Source: Spirochaetaceae bacterium
GTDB taxonomy: Bacteria > Spirochaetota > Spirochaetia > DSM-27196 > SKKC01
Direction: 5' to 3'
DNA: 55,742 bases
Assembly (NCBI GenBank): GCA_007128315.1
Contig: SKXQ01000012.1
Location: 1 to 55,742 of the forward strand
The number at the start of each line of letters is the position of its first letter. Within the stretch, counting starts at the first letter, position 1. Under the pieces are notes generated by a model. The model searched no databases. It was given only the letters and a program-made list of their open reading frames with translations, and was not told where the DNA came from. This document shows positions 28,437 to 37,348 of this stretch, in pieces. The position numbers and the translations under genes are program-made.

Positions 28437-29410
28437 TGGCGGTTCCGTTACTTCTTCTGATAGCCGGCATCACAGGACTGGTTTACGGTGCAGACCTTCT
28501 GGTCAGAGGTTCATCGCGCCTCGCCCTCGGGTTTGGAGTGTCGCCACTGTTTGTCGGCATCACCATCGTCGCCGTTGGAACCTCGGCCCCCGAGCTCGTT
28601 GTTAATCTTGTCGGTGTTGTACGCGGAGCGACCGACATTGGCTACGGCAACGTTCTCGGTAGCAACGTGTTTAACATTCTGGCAGTCCTTGGAGCCGCGG
28701 CGCTTATTCGTGACGTACCGATAGGACGCGCAACGACGCGAATAGAGATCCCTCTGTGCGTGCTGAGCGCTGCAGCACTTCTGATCGTGGCGAATGATCC
28801 GGTCATAGGCGGGGACACAATTGCCCGGATTCAGCGAAGCGAAGGTCTGCTCCTGTTGGGGTTTTTCCTCGTATTCGTGGCGTATACTATATCGCTCGCC
28901 CGCAGGGAACCAGACGCGCTTCCTCTTTCGGGTGACGTTGTCGTTACCCCCGATGCCTCAGGCCGTCTGCGAGCTGCGGTACAGCTGGTTCTGGGTCTTG
29001 CAATACTGCTCGTCGGCGGTCGAATCGTGGTTGACGGGGCAACCGATCTTGCGACGATACTAGGCCTCTCTGAACGCATTATTGCGATTCTCGTCGTTGC
29101 GGTTGGTACGTCACTGCCGGAGCTTGCGACTTCGGTTGTTGCTGCACGCTCGGGAGAACTCGATATAGCGGTCGGGAATGCCCTTGGATCATGCCTTCTC
29201 AACGCCTTTCTCATCCTCGGACTGACCGCATCGATACAGCCGGTCACCATCCCTGCCGGGAGCAACCTCGACCTTTTTGCCTATCTGACAGCGTCGGTGT
29301 TCCTCTTTCTCTTTGTGTTTACCGGGAAGGGACGAAAGATCGACCGGCGTGAGGGAGGCGTCTTTGTCCTTCTGTACGGGGCCTATGTTGCAGCGCTGTT
29401 TCTGATCTGA
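28436..29410 (+). CDS. Na+/Ca2+ exchanger family antiporter (CaxA/YrbG-like)
   Basis: This 324-residue membrane protein has about ten helices and the two inverted alpha repeats of the CaCA superfamily. The first is VGTSAPELVVNLVG with GNVLGSNVFNI (about 44-80), and the second is VGTSLPELATSVVAA with VGNALGSCLLN (about 220-262). The GTS-PE motifs carry the ion-binding Glu. It probably exports Ca2+ in exchange for Na+ (or K+/Na+). It overlaps the STAS gene by one base. Confidence 0.92.
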   Translation: MAVPLLLLIAGITGLVYGADLLVRGSSRLALGFGVSPLFVGITIVAVGTSAPELVVNLVGVVRGATDIGYGNVLGSNVFNILAVLGAAALIRDVPIGRATTRIEIPLCVLSAAALLIVANDPVIGGDTIARIQRSEGLLLLGFFLVFVAYTISLARREPDALPLSGDVVVTPDASGRLRAAVQLVLGLAILLVGGRIVVDGATDLATILGLSERIIAILVVAVGTSLPELATSVVAARSGELDIAVGNALGSCLLNAFLILGLTASIQPVTIPAGSNLDLFAYLTASVFLFLFVFTGKGRKIDRREGGVFVLLYGAYVAALFLI

Positions 29411-29434
29411 TTGCAGGGTGCGTGTGAGAGGATC

Positions 29435-29959
29435 CTACTGACTCGTTTCGTTTCTGTGGACTTTCTGCTCGAGCGCCGAAAGGAGGAGCTCGAACTGGTC
29501 ACGAACCTGAGGCGCAGCGTCTACGATGTCCTTATGCGCCTCAAGTACGTAGTCGTCGGTCAAAAGGTCCTTACGCTGCACAGGAACCTTGTCGAGTACT
29601 TTTGATTTCAGCTCGGCCATCCCGTCTTCATAGATGATGGGAAGATACCCGTACAGATGGCAGGTCCTGAGTATATCTCCCACCGCATCTGAGGGGTTGC
29701 ACAGCCACGCCTTGCCACCACTACGCTTCATGAAGCGAACCAGTTTCAGCAGCGTTCCGATCGTTGTCGAGTCAATGTATTCCGTGTTCGAGAGATCAAG
29801 GAAAATTTCGCGAATACTCGACTGGCTTACGACGTCACTCACGTGTTCGAAGAGAGAGTATGCGGTCAGTGCCTGTATCCTGCCTTCGGCAAAAAGAATG
29901 AGGGTCTGTTTTTGCTTCAGGTAGTAGATGTGTCCGGCTTCGCTCACAGTGGTCAGCAT
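29435..29959 (-). CDS. STAS-domain protein with C-terminal extension
   Basis: This 174-residue protein has an N-terminal STAS domain. IREIFLDLSNTEYIDSTTIG (about 49-68) contains the candidate phosphoserine in DSTTIG, followed by KLVRFMKRSGGKAWLCNPSD. Residues from about 115 add a helical region not found in short SpoIIAA-type proteins. It points toward the Na+/Ca2+ exchanger, which itself overlaps another STAS gene. No Shine-Dalgarno is evident before its ATG at 29959. Partner unknown. Confidence 0.85.
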   Translation of the reverse strand: MLTTVSEAGHIYYLKQKQTLILFAEGRIQALTAYSLFEHVSDVVSQSSIREIFLDLSNTEYIDSTTIGTLLKLVRFMKRSGGKAWLCNPSDAVGDILRTCHLYGYLPIIYEDGMAELKSKVLDKVPVQRKDLLTDDYVLEAHKDIVDAAPQVRDQFELLLSALEQKVHRNETSQ

Positions 29960-30050
29960 AGTACGAAAGGCATTTCATCGCCTACCATGTACCCTTGATT
30001 TGCTTCGCTTTCGCGTCCTTTCGCACGATTGAGCAAGCATGTAGATGACG

Positions 30051-30056
30051 CTACAA
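30051..30056 (+). promoter_or_regulatory. Candidate -10 element of the CDF transporter gene
   Basis: TACAAT at 30051-30056 lies 19 bp before the GTG start of the transporter gene at 30076. No good -35 sits 16-18 bp upstream, so this is only a -10 candidate. Confidence 0.3.
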
Positions 30057-30075
30057 TACCGATCCCGGAGGTTAT

Positions 30076-30975
30076 GTGGATAGTCGTACGGCCAGGTGGG
30101 GCTATGTTTCAGGATGGCTCTCCATTGTCTTGAACTCGTTCCTTGCTGCGCTTAAATACTGGGCGGGAGTTACCACCGGTTCCTTCTTTCTCGTTGCCGA
30201 CGCGTGGCACACGATATCCGACACCCTTTCATCGATAGCAGTACTCTTCGCTACCCGCACGTCGCGGAAGCCGGCTGACCCCGAGCACCCCTTTGGTCAC
30301 GGACGGGCCGATCTCATAATCGGCGTTGCGATCGGTGTGCTCATAGGGACTGTCGGGCTCAACTTTGCTCTGGATGCGATTGCATCGCTGAACTCTCCGC
30401 GGATAGTCGAATATGGTCGGCTCGGGATTACCGCGGTGCTGGTTTCCATTGTTGCCAAGGAACTGCTCGCCCAGTTCGCGTTTTTCGCGGCCCGACGCAG
30501 CAACATGGAAGCGATCCGGGCTGATGGATGGCACCATCGTAGCGACTCAGTAACGTCGGTGCTTGTCCTCCTTGGTATACTCTTCGCGGGATCAGAGTAC
30601 TGGATCGATGCTGTACTCAGTCTGCTCGTCGCACTATTTCTGATCGGGGCTGCGTGGAAGGTTATCTGGGAGTCGGCGCGGCCACTACTCGGAGAGTCAC
30701 CGAATCAGCGAACGATAGCCGGGATCCGCCGCATAGGAGATCGCATCAGCCCGGTCTTCGAATCTGTCCACCATATACACGTGCATCGGTATGGTACGCA
30801 TACGGAAATGACCTGCCACGTGAACGTCGACAAAAATATGTCTGTCGGGGATGCACACGACCTGGTCGATGATTTCGAGCAGGCACTTCGCGATGGTATG
30901 GGCATTGAGCCGACCGTGCATATCGAGCCTCGGAATGATGCCGAAGAGATACGCGTACCTGGTACCAAGCCCTAG
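30076..30975 (+). CDS. Cation diffusion facilitator family metal exporter
   Basis: This 299-residue protein has about six membrane helices and a soluble C-terminal domain. The zinc-site residues show in LVADAWHTISDTLSS (about 36-50) and RADGWHHRSDSVTSV (about 151-165). DPEHPFGHGRADLI between helices is characteristic, and the C-terminal HHIHVHRYGTHTEM is His-rich. CDF proteins export Zn2+, Fe2+, Mn2+ or Co2+ using the proton gradient. The start is GTG at 30076 with GGAG five bases upstream. It converges with an iron ABC operon, overlapping it by 4 bp, which may hint at iron export but proves nothing. Confidence 0.92.
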   Translation: MDSRTARWGYVSGWLSIVLNSFLAALKYWAGVTTGSFFLVADAWHTISDTLSSIAVLFATRTSRKPADPEHPFGHGRADLIIGVAIGVLIGTVGLNFALDAIASLNSPRIVEYGRLGITAVLVSIVAKELLAQFAFFAARRSNMEAIRADGWHHRSDSVTSVLVLLGILFAGSEYWIDAVLSLLVALFLIGAAWKVIWESARPLLGESPNQRTIAGIRRIGDRISPVFESVHHIHVHRYGTHTEMTCHVNVDKNMSVGDAHDLVDDFEQALRDGMGIEPTVHIEPRNDAEEIRVPGTKP

Positions 30976-32075
30976 TTCGCGCGGGCCTGCAGGAGTTGGG
31001 CCCACCGGGCACTGTGTGCGACACTCGGCAACGCCCTTCTGCACAGACCGGTTTCGCGAAGTACAACCGCCGGTTCCCGGGGATAAATCGAAACCTTGGT
31101 TCCAACGGGAATCGAGCCCGTGTACTCGGTGTGCGCGAGATAGTCGACGTGGCCAAAACGTATCCGAAATGTCACGTCGTGTCCCCTGAACTCCCGCGAG
31201 ACGACTTCACCGCTGTGATTCGTTCCGTTCGTGTCTGCGGGGGATAGACCGAGGTGTTCAGGGCGCAGCGACAGGAGGACCGGGCCCTCGGCGTCAGGGA
31301 CGATCGGAATAGTACCCAGCTCTGTTTCGGCAACCGACCCCCTGGCCGTTCCCCGCAGAAGATTTGCTCGTCCGAGAAACTGGGCGACGAAGCTCGTTTC
31401 CGGATGGAGGTAAATCTCTTCGGGTCTTCCGACCTGTTCCAGGGCGCCCGCGTGCATGACCCCGACCCGGTCACAGAACGAAAGCGCTTCTTCCTGGTCG
31501 TGAGTCACGAGGATGGCACTGACATCCGCACACTTCAGGAGTGTCCGTATATCGCGGCGTGTTGTTTCGCGAAGTGCAGCATCAAGGTTTGAGAATGGTT
31601 CATCAAGGAGGATCAGCTCGGGATTCGAGGCAAGCGTTCTCGCGAGCGCGACGCGTTGTTGCTGGCCACCGGAAAGCTCATGTGGCATACGGTCAGCTTC
31701 CCGCTCGAGTCCGACGAGCTCAAGAAGCTCTTCGCCGCGCTTTTTCCTGTATCGGCGGTCTACCCCGCGCAGGCCGAACATGACATTTCCGACGACGGAT
31801 CTGTTCGGAAACAGGGCGTAATCCTGAAACACGAAACCGATTTTCCGCTTTTCCGGAGGCAGCCCTCCTATGGAAACGCCGTCGAGCAGGATGTCACCGC
31901 TGTCGGGATGTTCAAACCCGGCAATAATGCGAAGCGTTGTTGTCTTTCCGCATCCGCTGGGACCCACGAGACCGAAGATCTCACCGGACTCAAGGTAAAA
32001 TGATGCGTCTGATACTGCCGGCATGAGAGAAGGTTCGAAGCATTTTGTGATGTGCCGCACGTCGAGATGATACAT
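30972..32075 (-). CDS. fbpC: Ferric-iron-type ABC transporter ATP-binding protein
   Basis: This 367-residue ATPase has Walker A GPSGCGKTTTLRI (about 38-50), Q-loop VFQDYALFPN, signature LSGGQQQRVALARTLA, Walker B LILLDEPFSNLD and switch His in VTHDQEEAL. After residue 240 there is a TOBE-type domain (LLSLRPEHLGLSP), as in FbpC and PotA. It is the last gene of the SBP-permease-ATPase operon at 30972-34758, separated from the permease gene by 22 bp. Confidence 0.9.
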   Translation of the reverse strand: MYHLDVRHITKCFEPSLMPAVSDASFYLESGEIFGLVGPSGCGKTTTLRIIAGFEHPDSGDILLDGVSIGGLPPEKRKIGFVFQDYALFPNRSVVGNVMFGLRGVDRRYRKKRGEELLELVGLEREADRMPHELSGGQQQRVALARTLASNPELILLDEPFSNLDAALRETTRRDIRTLLKCADVSAILVTHDQEEALSFCDRVGVMHAGALEQVGRPEEIYLHPETSFVAQFLGRANLLRGTARGSVAETELGTIPIVPDAEGPVLLSLRPEHLGLSPADTNGTNHSGEVVSREFRGHDVTFRIRFGHVDYLAHTEYTGSIPVGTKVSIYPREPAVVLRETGLCRRALPSVAHSARWAQLLQARAN

Positions 32076-32097
32076 GATACAGACCTCCTGACAGCCG

Positions 32098-33681
32098 TCA
32101 GTGACGACCCTCGTACTTTAGCATAAGACCCACGAAAAAACTTGAGAACAGCACGATAGCCGCCGCGTAGGGCGCAGCGTCCACAAGCTGGGCCTCGGAT
32201 GTGCGTGAAAACACAGCCACACTGAGCGTGGTAAAACCGGTCGGAGCGAGCAGAAAGGCCAGTGGCAGCTCTTTCATGGCCATGACGAACACCAGGGTGA
32301 AAGATGCGAATACTCCGCTCCTGAGTAAAGGAAGGACTGCATACAGGAATGCGGCCTGCGGACTGTATCCGAGGCTTCGGGCAGTCTCGTCGAGTTTTCG
32401 CGGCGCGAGCATCATAGTGCTTCGGATGGGGCCTATGGCGAGAGCAAGAAAGTTCATGGCATACGCAAATACGAGCAGCGGTAAGCGTTGATACAGGAAC
32501 GGGACGCCACGCAGGGAGAAAAACACGAACGCAAGGGCAAGGGCCAGTGGCGGTACGGCGTAGCCAATATACGCGGTACGCTCGGCGATCATTGTGGTGC
32601 GGGACGGATAGCGCACTCGTGCGTAGGCGAGGGGCAGCGCAAGCAGGACGGCAAGCACTGCAGCCGGAACCGCGGCCGCCGTACTGTTCAGGAAAAGCTC
32701 GAAGATGCGTCCCAACTCGCCCCACGGAGGTCGTTGCAGTATCCACCAGAGAAGGCTGAAAACCGGCATGCCTATGGAAGCGCTCAGCACAAGTACGATG
32801 AATGCCCACGAGGCGAGTCTGCCGAGTCCGCGGACATGTACCAGCCGGTGCTTTCTGCCGACTCCGCTACCGAGGCGGGAATACCGCACCGATCGCAGAA
32901 GCCGTGCTTCCAGAATGACCGGTCCTGCTGTCATTGCAAGCAGGATGAGCGCCAGTACCGAAGCATAGGTCCGGTCGAAGGCTCCCGCGTACTGAGTGTA
33001 TATCGCGAAGCTGAACACTTCGTACCGCATGAGGGCGACGGCGCCGAAATCGCCGAGTGTGTACAGAGCAATGATTACCCATCCGGCGAGCAGACCGGGA
33101 AGCAGCATGGGTATGACAACTTTCAGATAGACCTGAGCGGGGGTGTATCCGAGGCTCCTCGCGGATTCTTCGACTCCGGGGTCGAGGCTTCGAAACGCCG
33201 AACGGACATTCAGGAACATGTACGGGAACGAGTAGAGGCTGAGCGCAGCGATCGCGCCGACGAGCCCGGTCGGTCTGGAGACTTGCAGGCCTGCGAGTGC
33301 TGCAATACCGTTCCGGCCACCAAGGCTCAGGAGTGCGTGAGCCATTACGTATCCGGGTATCGCGAGGGGCATGACGGATGCGAGTGTGATCCATCGCATG
33401 CCCTTGAGATCGGTGCGGGTTACGATCCACGCGAGAGGTACCCCGATCAGCGTTGTCACCGTGAGGACACCGCCAGTGAGCAGTACCGTGTTCACAAAAA
33501 GGTCGAGCGTTCGACGCCGCCAGATCAGATCACGAAGTAAGGCAGGATCGGCCTCGGCTGCACGAAGTACGAGGTAACTCAGCGGCACACCCATGGCCAG
33601 CACAATAAAAAGAGGCGTGATAAGCAGAAATGCCGGAATGCTGGTGACATTCCGGCGTGAACGGTGTGGTGTGTCTGTCAT
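32098..33681 (-). CDS. fbpB: Ferric-iron-type ABC transporter permease (fused, FbpB-like)
   Basis: This 527-residue permease has two homologous halves, each with about six helices and an EAA loop. The loops are EESARSLGYTPAQVYLKVVIPMLLPG (about residues 162-187, split motif) and DETARSLGYSPQAAFLYAVLP (about residue 425). Two fused permease domains are typical of FbpB and of thiamine and sulfate relatives. It starts with ATG 33681, 39 bp after the binding-protein gene. Confidence 0.9.
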   Translation of the reverse strand: MTDTPHRSRRNVTSIPAFLLITPLFIVLAMGVPLSYLVLRAAEADPALLRDLIWRRRTLDLFVNTVLLTGGVLTVTTLIGVPLAWIVTRTDLKGMRWITLASVMPLAIPGYVMAHALLSLGGRNGIAALAGLQVSRPTGLVGAIAALSLYSFPYMFLNVRSAFRSLDPGVEESARSLGYTPAQVYLKVVIPMLLPGLLAGWVIIALYTLGDFGAVALMRYEVFSFAIYTQYAGAFDRTYASVLALILLAMTAGPVILEARLLRSVRYSRLGSGVGRKHRLVHVRGLGRLASWAFIVLVLSASIGMPVFSLLWWILQRPPWGELGRIFELFLNSTAAAVPAAVLAVLLALPLAYARVRYPSRTTMIAERTAYIGYAVPPLALALAFVFFSLRGVPFLYQRLPLLVFAYAMNFLALAIGPIRSTMMLAPRKLDETARSLGYSPQAAFLYAVLPLLRSGVFASFTLVFVMAMKELPLAFLLAPTGFTTLSVAVFSRTSEAQLVDAAPYAAAIVLFSSFFVGLMLKYEGRH

Positions 33682-33720
33682 GAGTGCAACAGTGTTCGTC
33701 TCCGACGCCCGTGTCGGTGC

Positions 33721-34758
33721 TTACAGTGCACCAGCCCGCCTGAGCAGGTTGAGCGTTCCTTCAAGGTCTTCGAGGTCATCAAGGTCTATTTCGGGAGCAA
33801 CTTCAATGACACGGTCAAAGGATTCGAGGACTCCGGCAGGGACGACCGAATCAATAACCGGATACTCGTACACCATTTCGGTAAAGTACTCCTGTGCAGC
33901 AGTATCCAGAAGAAAACGGATAAACTCAACGGCACCGTCTCGCTTCTCTGCGGTTCGCAGGATGCCGATGCTCGCAACATTCACGAGGTTCCCTATGTCA
34001 CCATCAGCAAAAAAGCGTTGTCGTACCGGGAAGCTCGGGTCATCGGCGAGGAATCGCAGGAGGTAGTAGTTGTTTGTGATCCCCATTGCTATTTCTCCTG
34101 CGCCGAGAGCTTCCACGATTGCCGTATTGTTCCTGTAGATCTGGGCGTCGTTAGCGATCATACCTTCCACCCATTCCTGCGTCCGGCCGTCTCCGTAGCG
34201 CACGCGCATGGCCGTCACAAAAGACTGAAACGACCCGTTCGTCGGCGCCCAGCCGACCCGTCCGCGGTACTGTCGGTCAACCAGGTCGAAAATGCTGTCC
34301 GGGAAGGTAAATCCCTCCACCAGATCGGGAGCATAGGCAAGGACCCGTGCACGACCACTTGTCGCAATCCACTCCCCGCGTTCGCTCTGGTACAACGGTG
34401 GAAGCAGCGCAAACAGCTCATCCGGCAGTGCCTGCAGCAGTCCTGCACTCGCAACAGCACCGAGCGCACCGGCGTCCTGTCCCCAGTACAGGTCAGCGGG
34501 AGAGCGATCTCCTTCTTCCTGTAAAAGCACTGCGAGCTCCGCGGTTCCTCCGTAGCGCACATTGACCAGTATACCGCTGGCAGCTTCGAACTGCTCAATG
34601 AGCGGCGCGACGAGGCTTTCACCTCTTCCCGAGTACAGTGTAATTGATCGCTGGGCTGTCTGTTCCGACCGGCCCGCGGCAAAAAGCGATGTCGCCGACA
34701 GCAGCAGAACCGCCGCAGCGAGTGTCGTCCTCAGTAGCTTCCGAATGTACATAGTCAT
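33721..34758 (-). CDS. fbpA: Ferric-iron-type periplasmic binding protein
   Basis: This 345-residue protein has a signal peptide ending SLFAAGRSEQTAQ, then the FbpA-like fold: ITLYSGRGESLVAPLIEQFE and VNVRYGGTAELAVLLQEE. GITNNYYLLRF near residue 240 contains the paired tyrosines that ligate ferric iron in FbpA. This points to iron, though thiamine or phosphonate relatives cannot be wholly excluded. Its AGGAG ribosome-binding site is strong. Upstream on the minus strand, TTGACG followed 15-17 bases later by TAATAG/ATAGAA is a plausible promoter; I see no clear Fur box. Confidence 0.88.
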   Translation of the reverse strand: MTMYIRKLLRTTLAAAVLLLSATSLFAAGRSEQTAQRSITLYSGRGESLVAPLIEQFEAASGILVNVRYGGTAELAVLLQEEGDRSPADLYWGQDAGALGAVASAGLLQALPDELFALLPPLYQSERGEWIATSGRARVLAYAPDLVEGFTFPDSIFDLVDRQYRGRVGWAPTNGSFQSFVTAMRVRYGDGRTQEWVEGMIANDAQIYRNNTAIVEALGAGEIAMGITNNYYLLRFLADDPSFPVRQRFFADGDIGNLVNVASIGILRTAEKRDGAVEFIRFLLDTAAQEYFTEMVYEYPVIDSVVPAGVLESFDRVIEVAPEIDLDDLEDLEGTLNLLRRAGAL

Positions 34759-34836
34759 CTGGTGCTTCTTCTCCTCTTTGTTCTTTACTCTGAGGCATTT
34801 CTATTACACGTATTATGTTTGCGTCAATAACAAAAG

Positions 34837-35490
34837 TTAGTTGACCCTAACAACTGCCGGTTTCTTCATGGAGAACGCGAAATTCTGTACCATGAATCCG
34901 CGCAAGGGGAGAAATTTTTTCCGCGAAGGCATCAGGATGCCGGAACTGGTAAACCGTTTCAGATGAAGCGGTAACACGCGCCCTGTGCCGTAGAGCCTGG
35001 TGACCAGGTATTGTCGTTCGCTCGCTTGCCGTATTCCGAGAAAGTTTGCGGGAAGCCGGACTGGCAGTCCCTTCCTGAGCCGCGGGGTGTCGAACTCGAG
35101 TGTGCAGCCGCGTTGACCGCCCATTTCGAGGTTTGCAGAGAGGGTTCCTGTACCCCAGTGCATCTCAATATCGGCGGTCATCTTTGGTACTGCCCAGTTT
35201 CTGCGCCCCCAATAGGTGCTTTCGTCGGAGTCCACGTACATGTGAGTAACCTCGGCCTGAGACCAGCTTCCCGGTGCCGGGAACGCCAGGCAGAAGATCT
35301 CGTTGTAGGGTCCCACCGGCGAGGACGTGTATTCGACCGCGCAGAGTACGGCGAGGCGGGGGGTGCGAATGCCCTGCGGGCGGGTCGCTGAAGCAGTCCC
35401 GTATCGAAGAATACCGAGGACACCGAAGGCTCTCCCTTCAAGGGTCCAGGGCGCCGGAGCGTGCAGCGTCGGCATACGGTCTGAGCCCAT
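34837..35490 (-). CDS. Acetoacetate decarboxylase-family protein
   Basis: I start at ATG 35490 (MGSDRMPTLHAPAPWTLEG), five bases after the yqgE stop, giving 217 residues; the open frame upstream lies inside yqgE. The acetoacetate-decarboxylase fold is suggested by CAVEYTSSPVGPYNE (about 47-61), VTHMYVDSDESTYWGRRNW and AVPKMTADIEM. These resemble the YxSxxGPYNE and WGR-NW-IPK segments of the family. The catalytic Lys pair of true decarboxylases is not obvious, so a decarboxylation activity is not claimed. It may be co-translated with yqgE. Confidence 0.62.
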   Translation of the reverse strand: MGSDRMPTLHAPAPWTLEGRAFGVLGILRYGTASATRPQGIRTPRLAVLCAVEYTSSPVGPYNEIFCLAFPAPGSWSQAEVTHMYVDSDESTYWGRRNWAVPKMTADIEMHWGTGTLSANLEMGGQRGCTLEFDTPRLRKGLPVRLPANFLGIRQASERQYLVTRLYGTGRVLPLHLKRFTSSGILMPSRKKFLPLRGFMVQNFAFSMKKPAVVRVN

Positions 35491-35495
35491 AGTAT

Positions 35496-36134
35496 CTAGT
35501 TCATGGAAGGCTTGAAGCCGGTCTCGGCTACAATCTGGTAGAATCCGCCTTTCTGGCCGAGCGCGTGTTTCCATGCTGTTTCCGGGTCGGGGTGGAATAC
35601 GATATCGGTGCGAATCTGCTGCAGAAGCCAGGACCCTTCCCTCAGCTCGTACTCGAGCTGCCCGGGACCCCACCCGCAGTATCCGGCATAGAAATGTATG
35701 GCTGGATGATCCGCCGGCGCCGAAACGTCCCAGGACTCGGCAAGCCAGGAGAGCAGTTCGGGGCTTGCTGGCTCGAATACTACACCTGGCGCCGGGCGTA
35801 GCGCATGCTCGTTCTCGGGAGCTCCCGGGATGCCACCGTGCAGGATGAAAAGATACTCCTGCTGCACCGGCCCGCCGACAAACACGGAGGCATCGCCTAT
35901 GATCGATCCATGAAGATCGTCGATTGCCTCTCCGAGAGACGTTTCCGACTGTCGGTTCACCACAAGGCCGAAGGCCCCGTCACTGTTGTGCTGTATGATG
36001 ATGACGACGGTCCGGTAGAAATTGGGATCGATGAGATCCGTTTCCGAGATGAGCACATATCCTTCAAGTGAATCCGGGTATTCGCGCTCGCTCGGGGCTA
36101 CCAGCGGGTCATCCGGATCGTGAAACGCAGCCAT
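35496..36134 (-). CDS. yqgE: YqgE/AlgH family (UPF0301) protein
   Basis: I start at ATG 36134 (MAAFHDPDDPLVA), 212 residues, with GGAAGG upstream. The family core is plain: SLEGYVLISETDLIDPNFYRTVVII, then HNSDGAFGLVVNRQ and DASVFVGGPVQQEYLFILHGG. FYAGYCGWGPGQLEYELREGSW is the diagnostic C-terminal motif (split here when reading; about residues 150-171). Molecular function is unknown. It is divergent from the KamA-like gene; a symmetric GTATAC at 36154-36159 lies within possible -10 elements for both. Confidence 0.93.
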   Translation of the reverse strand: MAAFHDPDDPLVAPSEREYPDSLEGYVLISETDLIDPNFYRTVVIIIQHNSDGAFGLVVNRQSETSLGEAIDDLHGSIIGDASVFVGGPVQQEYLFILHGGIPGAPENEHALRPAPGVVFEPASPELLSWLAESWDVSAPADHPAIHFYAGYCGWGPGQLEYELREGSWLLQQIRTDIVFHPDPETAWKHALGQKGGFYQIVAETGFKPSMN

Positions 36135-36170
36135 AGTATTCCTTCCACACTCAGTATACGGGCACAAGCG

Positions 36171-37316
36171 GTGGATAGGCTACCATGTATTCCATGCATC
36201 CCCGCAAAGGGCTTTCTCAAGGGACCCGAGCTGTGCATACTCGGTTCTGACGTGAGTGAGATTTATCGAGTCGATCCGGTTACACGGTTACCGTATGGCG
36301 TAAGCCGACACTTCGCGGCTCTTGCCGACACCGAAGACCCTTTCCGTGACCCTATTGCGGCCCAGTACATGCCGACACCCGGCGAACAGACCGTTCTGAG
36401 CTACGAGGATCCGGACCCGATAGGCGACGGACAGTATACGGTCGTACCGCGTCTCGTGCACCATTATTACGATCGTGCGCTGCTTCTGGTCAACGACAGA
36501 TGCGCCACCTACTGTCGCTACTGCTTCCGCCGGCATTTTACCGGCCACGGAGCCGGGCATGTCACGTCTGCTGAACTCGACACTATCTGTACCTACCTAA
36601 GCGCTCATACGGAGATACAGGAGGTGCTCCTTTCCGGAGGTGACCCCCTGATGCTTGCCGACACCGAGTTTTTTGGCATTATCGACCGCCTGCGAGTGGT
36701 ACGGGATTTTATTGTGCGGGTATGCACCCGTATGCCCGTTGTTCTGCCGAATCGAATAAGCACGAGCTTTGCCCGCATGCTCGGGGAACGGCGGCCCGCC
36801 TGTATGGTGGTTCACGTGAACCATCCCAGGGAGCTCACGCCAGAGTTCCGAGCGGGCGTTGGCAGACTTCTCGCCCACGGCATCACAACTGCCTCGCAGA
36901 CGGTCCTTCTGCAGGGCGTCAACAACGATGCGGACGTTCTCGAGGGGCTGTTCCGGGGGCTGCACCGTATGGGAGTCCGTCCCTATTACCTGTTCCAGGG
37001 TGACCTTGCGTCCGGCACTTCGCACTTCCGGGTCGACCTCGGGCGAGGCATTGAGATTATGCGGGTTCTCAGGTCAAGGCTCTCCGGGCTGGCTCTCCCG
37101 ACGTATGCAGTTGATCTTCCCGGTGGCGGAGGCAAGGTGCCCGTAGAGGCGAGTCTCGTGAGGACGACCGAAACCAACTACATCCTCCGTGACGGAGCCG
37201 GCAGAGAGTGGGCGTATCCCCGTGAGCCGGCCTGCTCCGGCGTGTCGGACAACCCGCCTGCGCCGGGCGACCCGAAAGGTGACCGTTCACCGGATTTCTC
37301 ATCGAAATTCTCTTGA
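36171..37316 (+). CDS. KamA-family radical SAM protein (lysine 2,3-aminomutase-like)
   Basis: This radical SAM enzyme has the CxxxCxxC cluster motif in RCATYCRYCFRR, near residue 111 of the 381-residue form. HYYDRALLLVNDRC precedes it; GGDPLML and VVHVNHPRELTPEF follow, matching lysine 2,3-aminomutase relatives. The PLP lysine region may be SHFRVDLGRG to DLPGGGGKVP near the C-terminus. I chose GTG 36171, because TATACG ends 10 bases upstream and the residues before it show no similarity. A GTG at 36120 is also open but would overlap the divergent yqgE. Whether it makes beta-lysine, acts like EpmB or has another amino substrate cannot be decided. Confidence 0.85.
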   Translation: MDRLPCIPCIPAKGFLKGPELCILGSDVSEIYRVDPVTRLPYGVSRHFAALADTEDPFRDPIAAQYMPTPGEQTVLSYEDPDPIGDGQYTVVPRLVHHYYDRALLLVNDRCATYCRYCFRRHFTGHGAGHVTSAELDTICTYLSAHTEIQEVLLSGGDPLMLADTEFFGIIDRLRVVRDFIVRVCTRMPVVLPNRISTSFARMLGERRPACMVVHVNHPRELTPEFRAGVGRLLAHGITTASQTVLLQGVNNDADVLEGLFRGLHRMGVRPYYLFQGDLASGTSHFRVDLGRGIEIMRVLRSRLSGLALPTYAVDLPGGGGKVPVEASLVRTTETNYILRDGAGREWAYPREPACSGVSDNPPAPGDPKGDRSPDFSSKFS

Positions 37317-37348
37317 ACTTTCCGGTCTCTCCATGAATGCTGTGAGGT

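Noticed and set aside
30074-30082. DnaA-box-like TGTGGATAG at the CDF gene start
   Set aside because: It is a single near-match within coding sequence, without neighbouring boxes.
32488-33540. 350-codon open frame on the plus strand opposite the iron permease gene
   Set aside because: Its composition (rich in Glu, Arg, His, Ser and Gly) is typical of a shadow frame, and the permease on the other strand is well supported.
36809-36824. parS-like palindrome TGGTTCACGTGAACCA in the KamA-like gene
   Set aside because: It differs from parS at two symmetric positions and encodes the conserved VVHVNHP segment, so the similarity is probably due to coding constraint.
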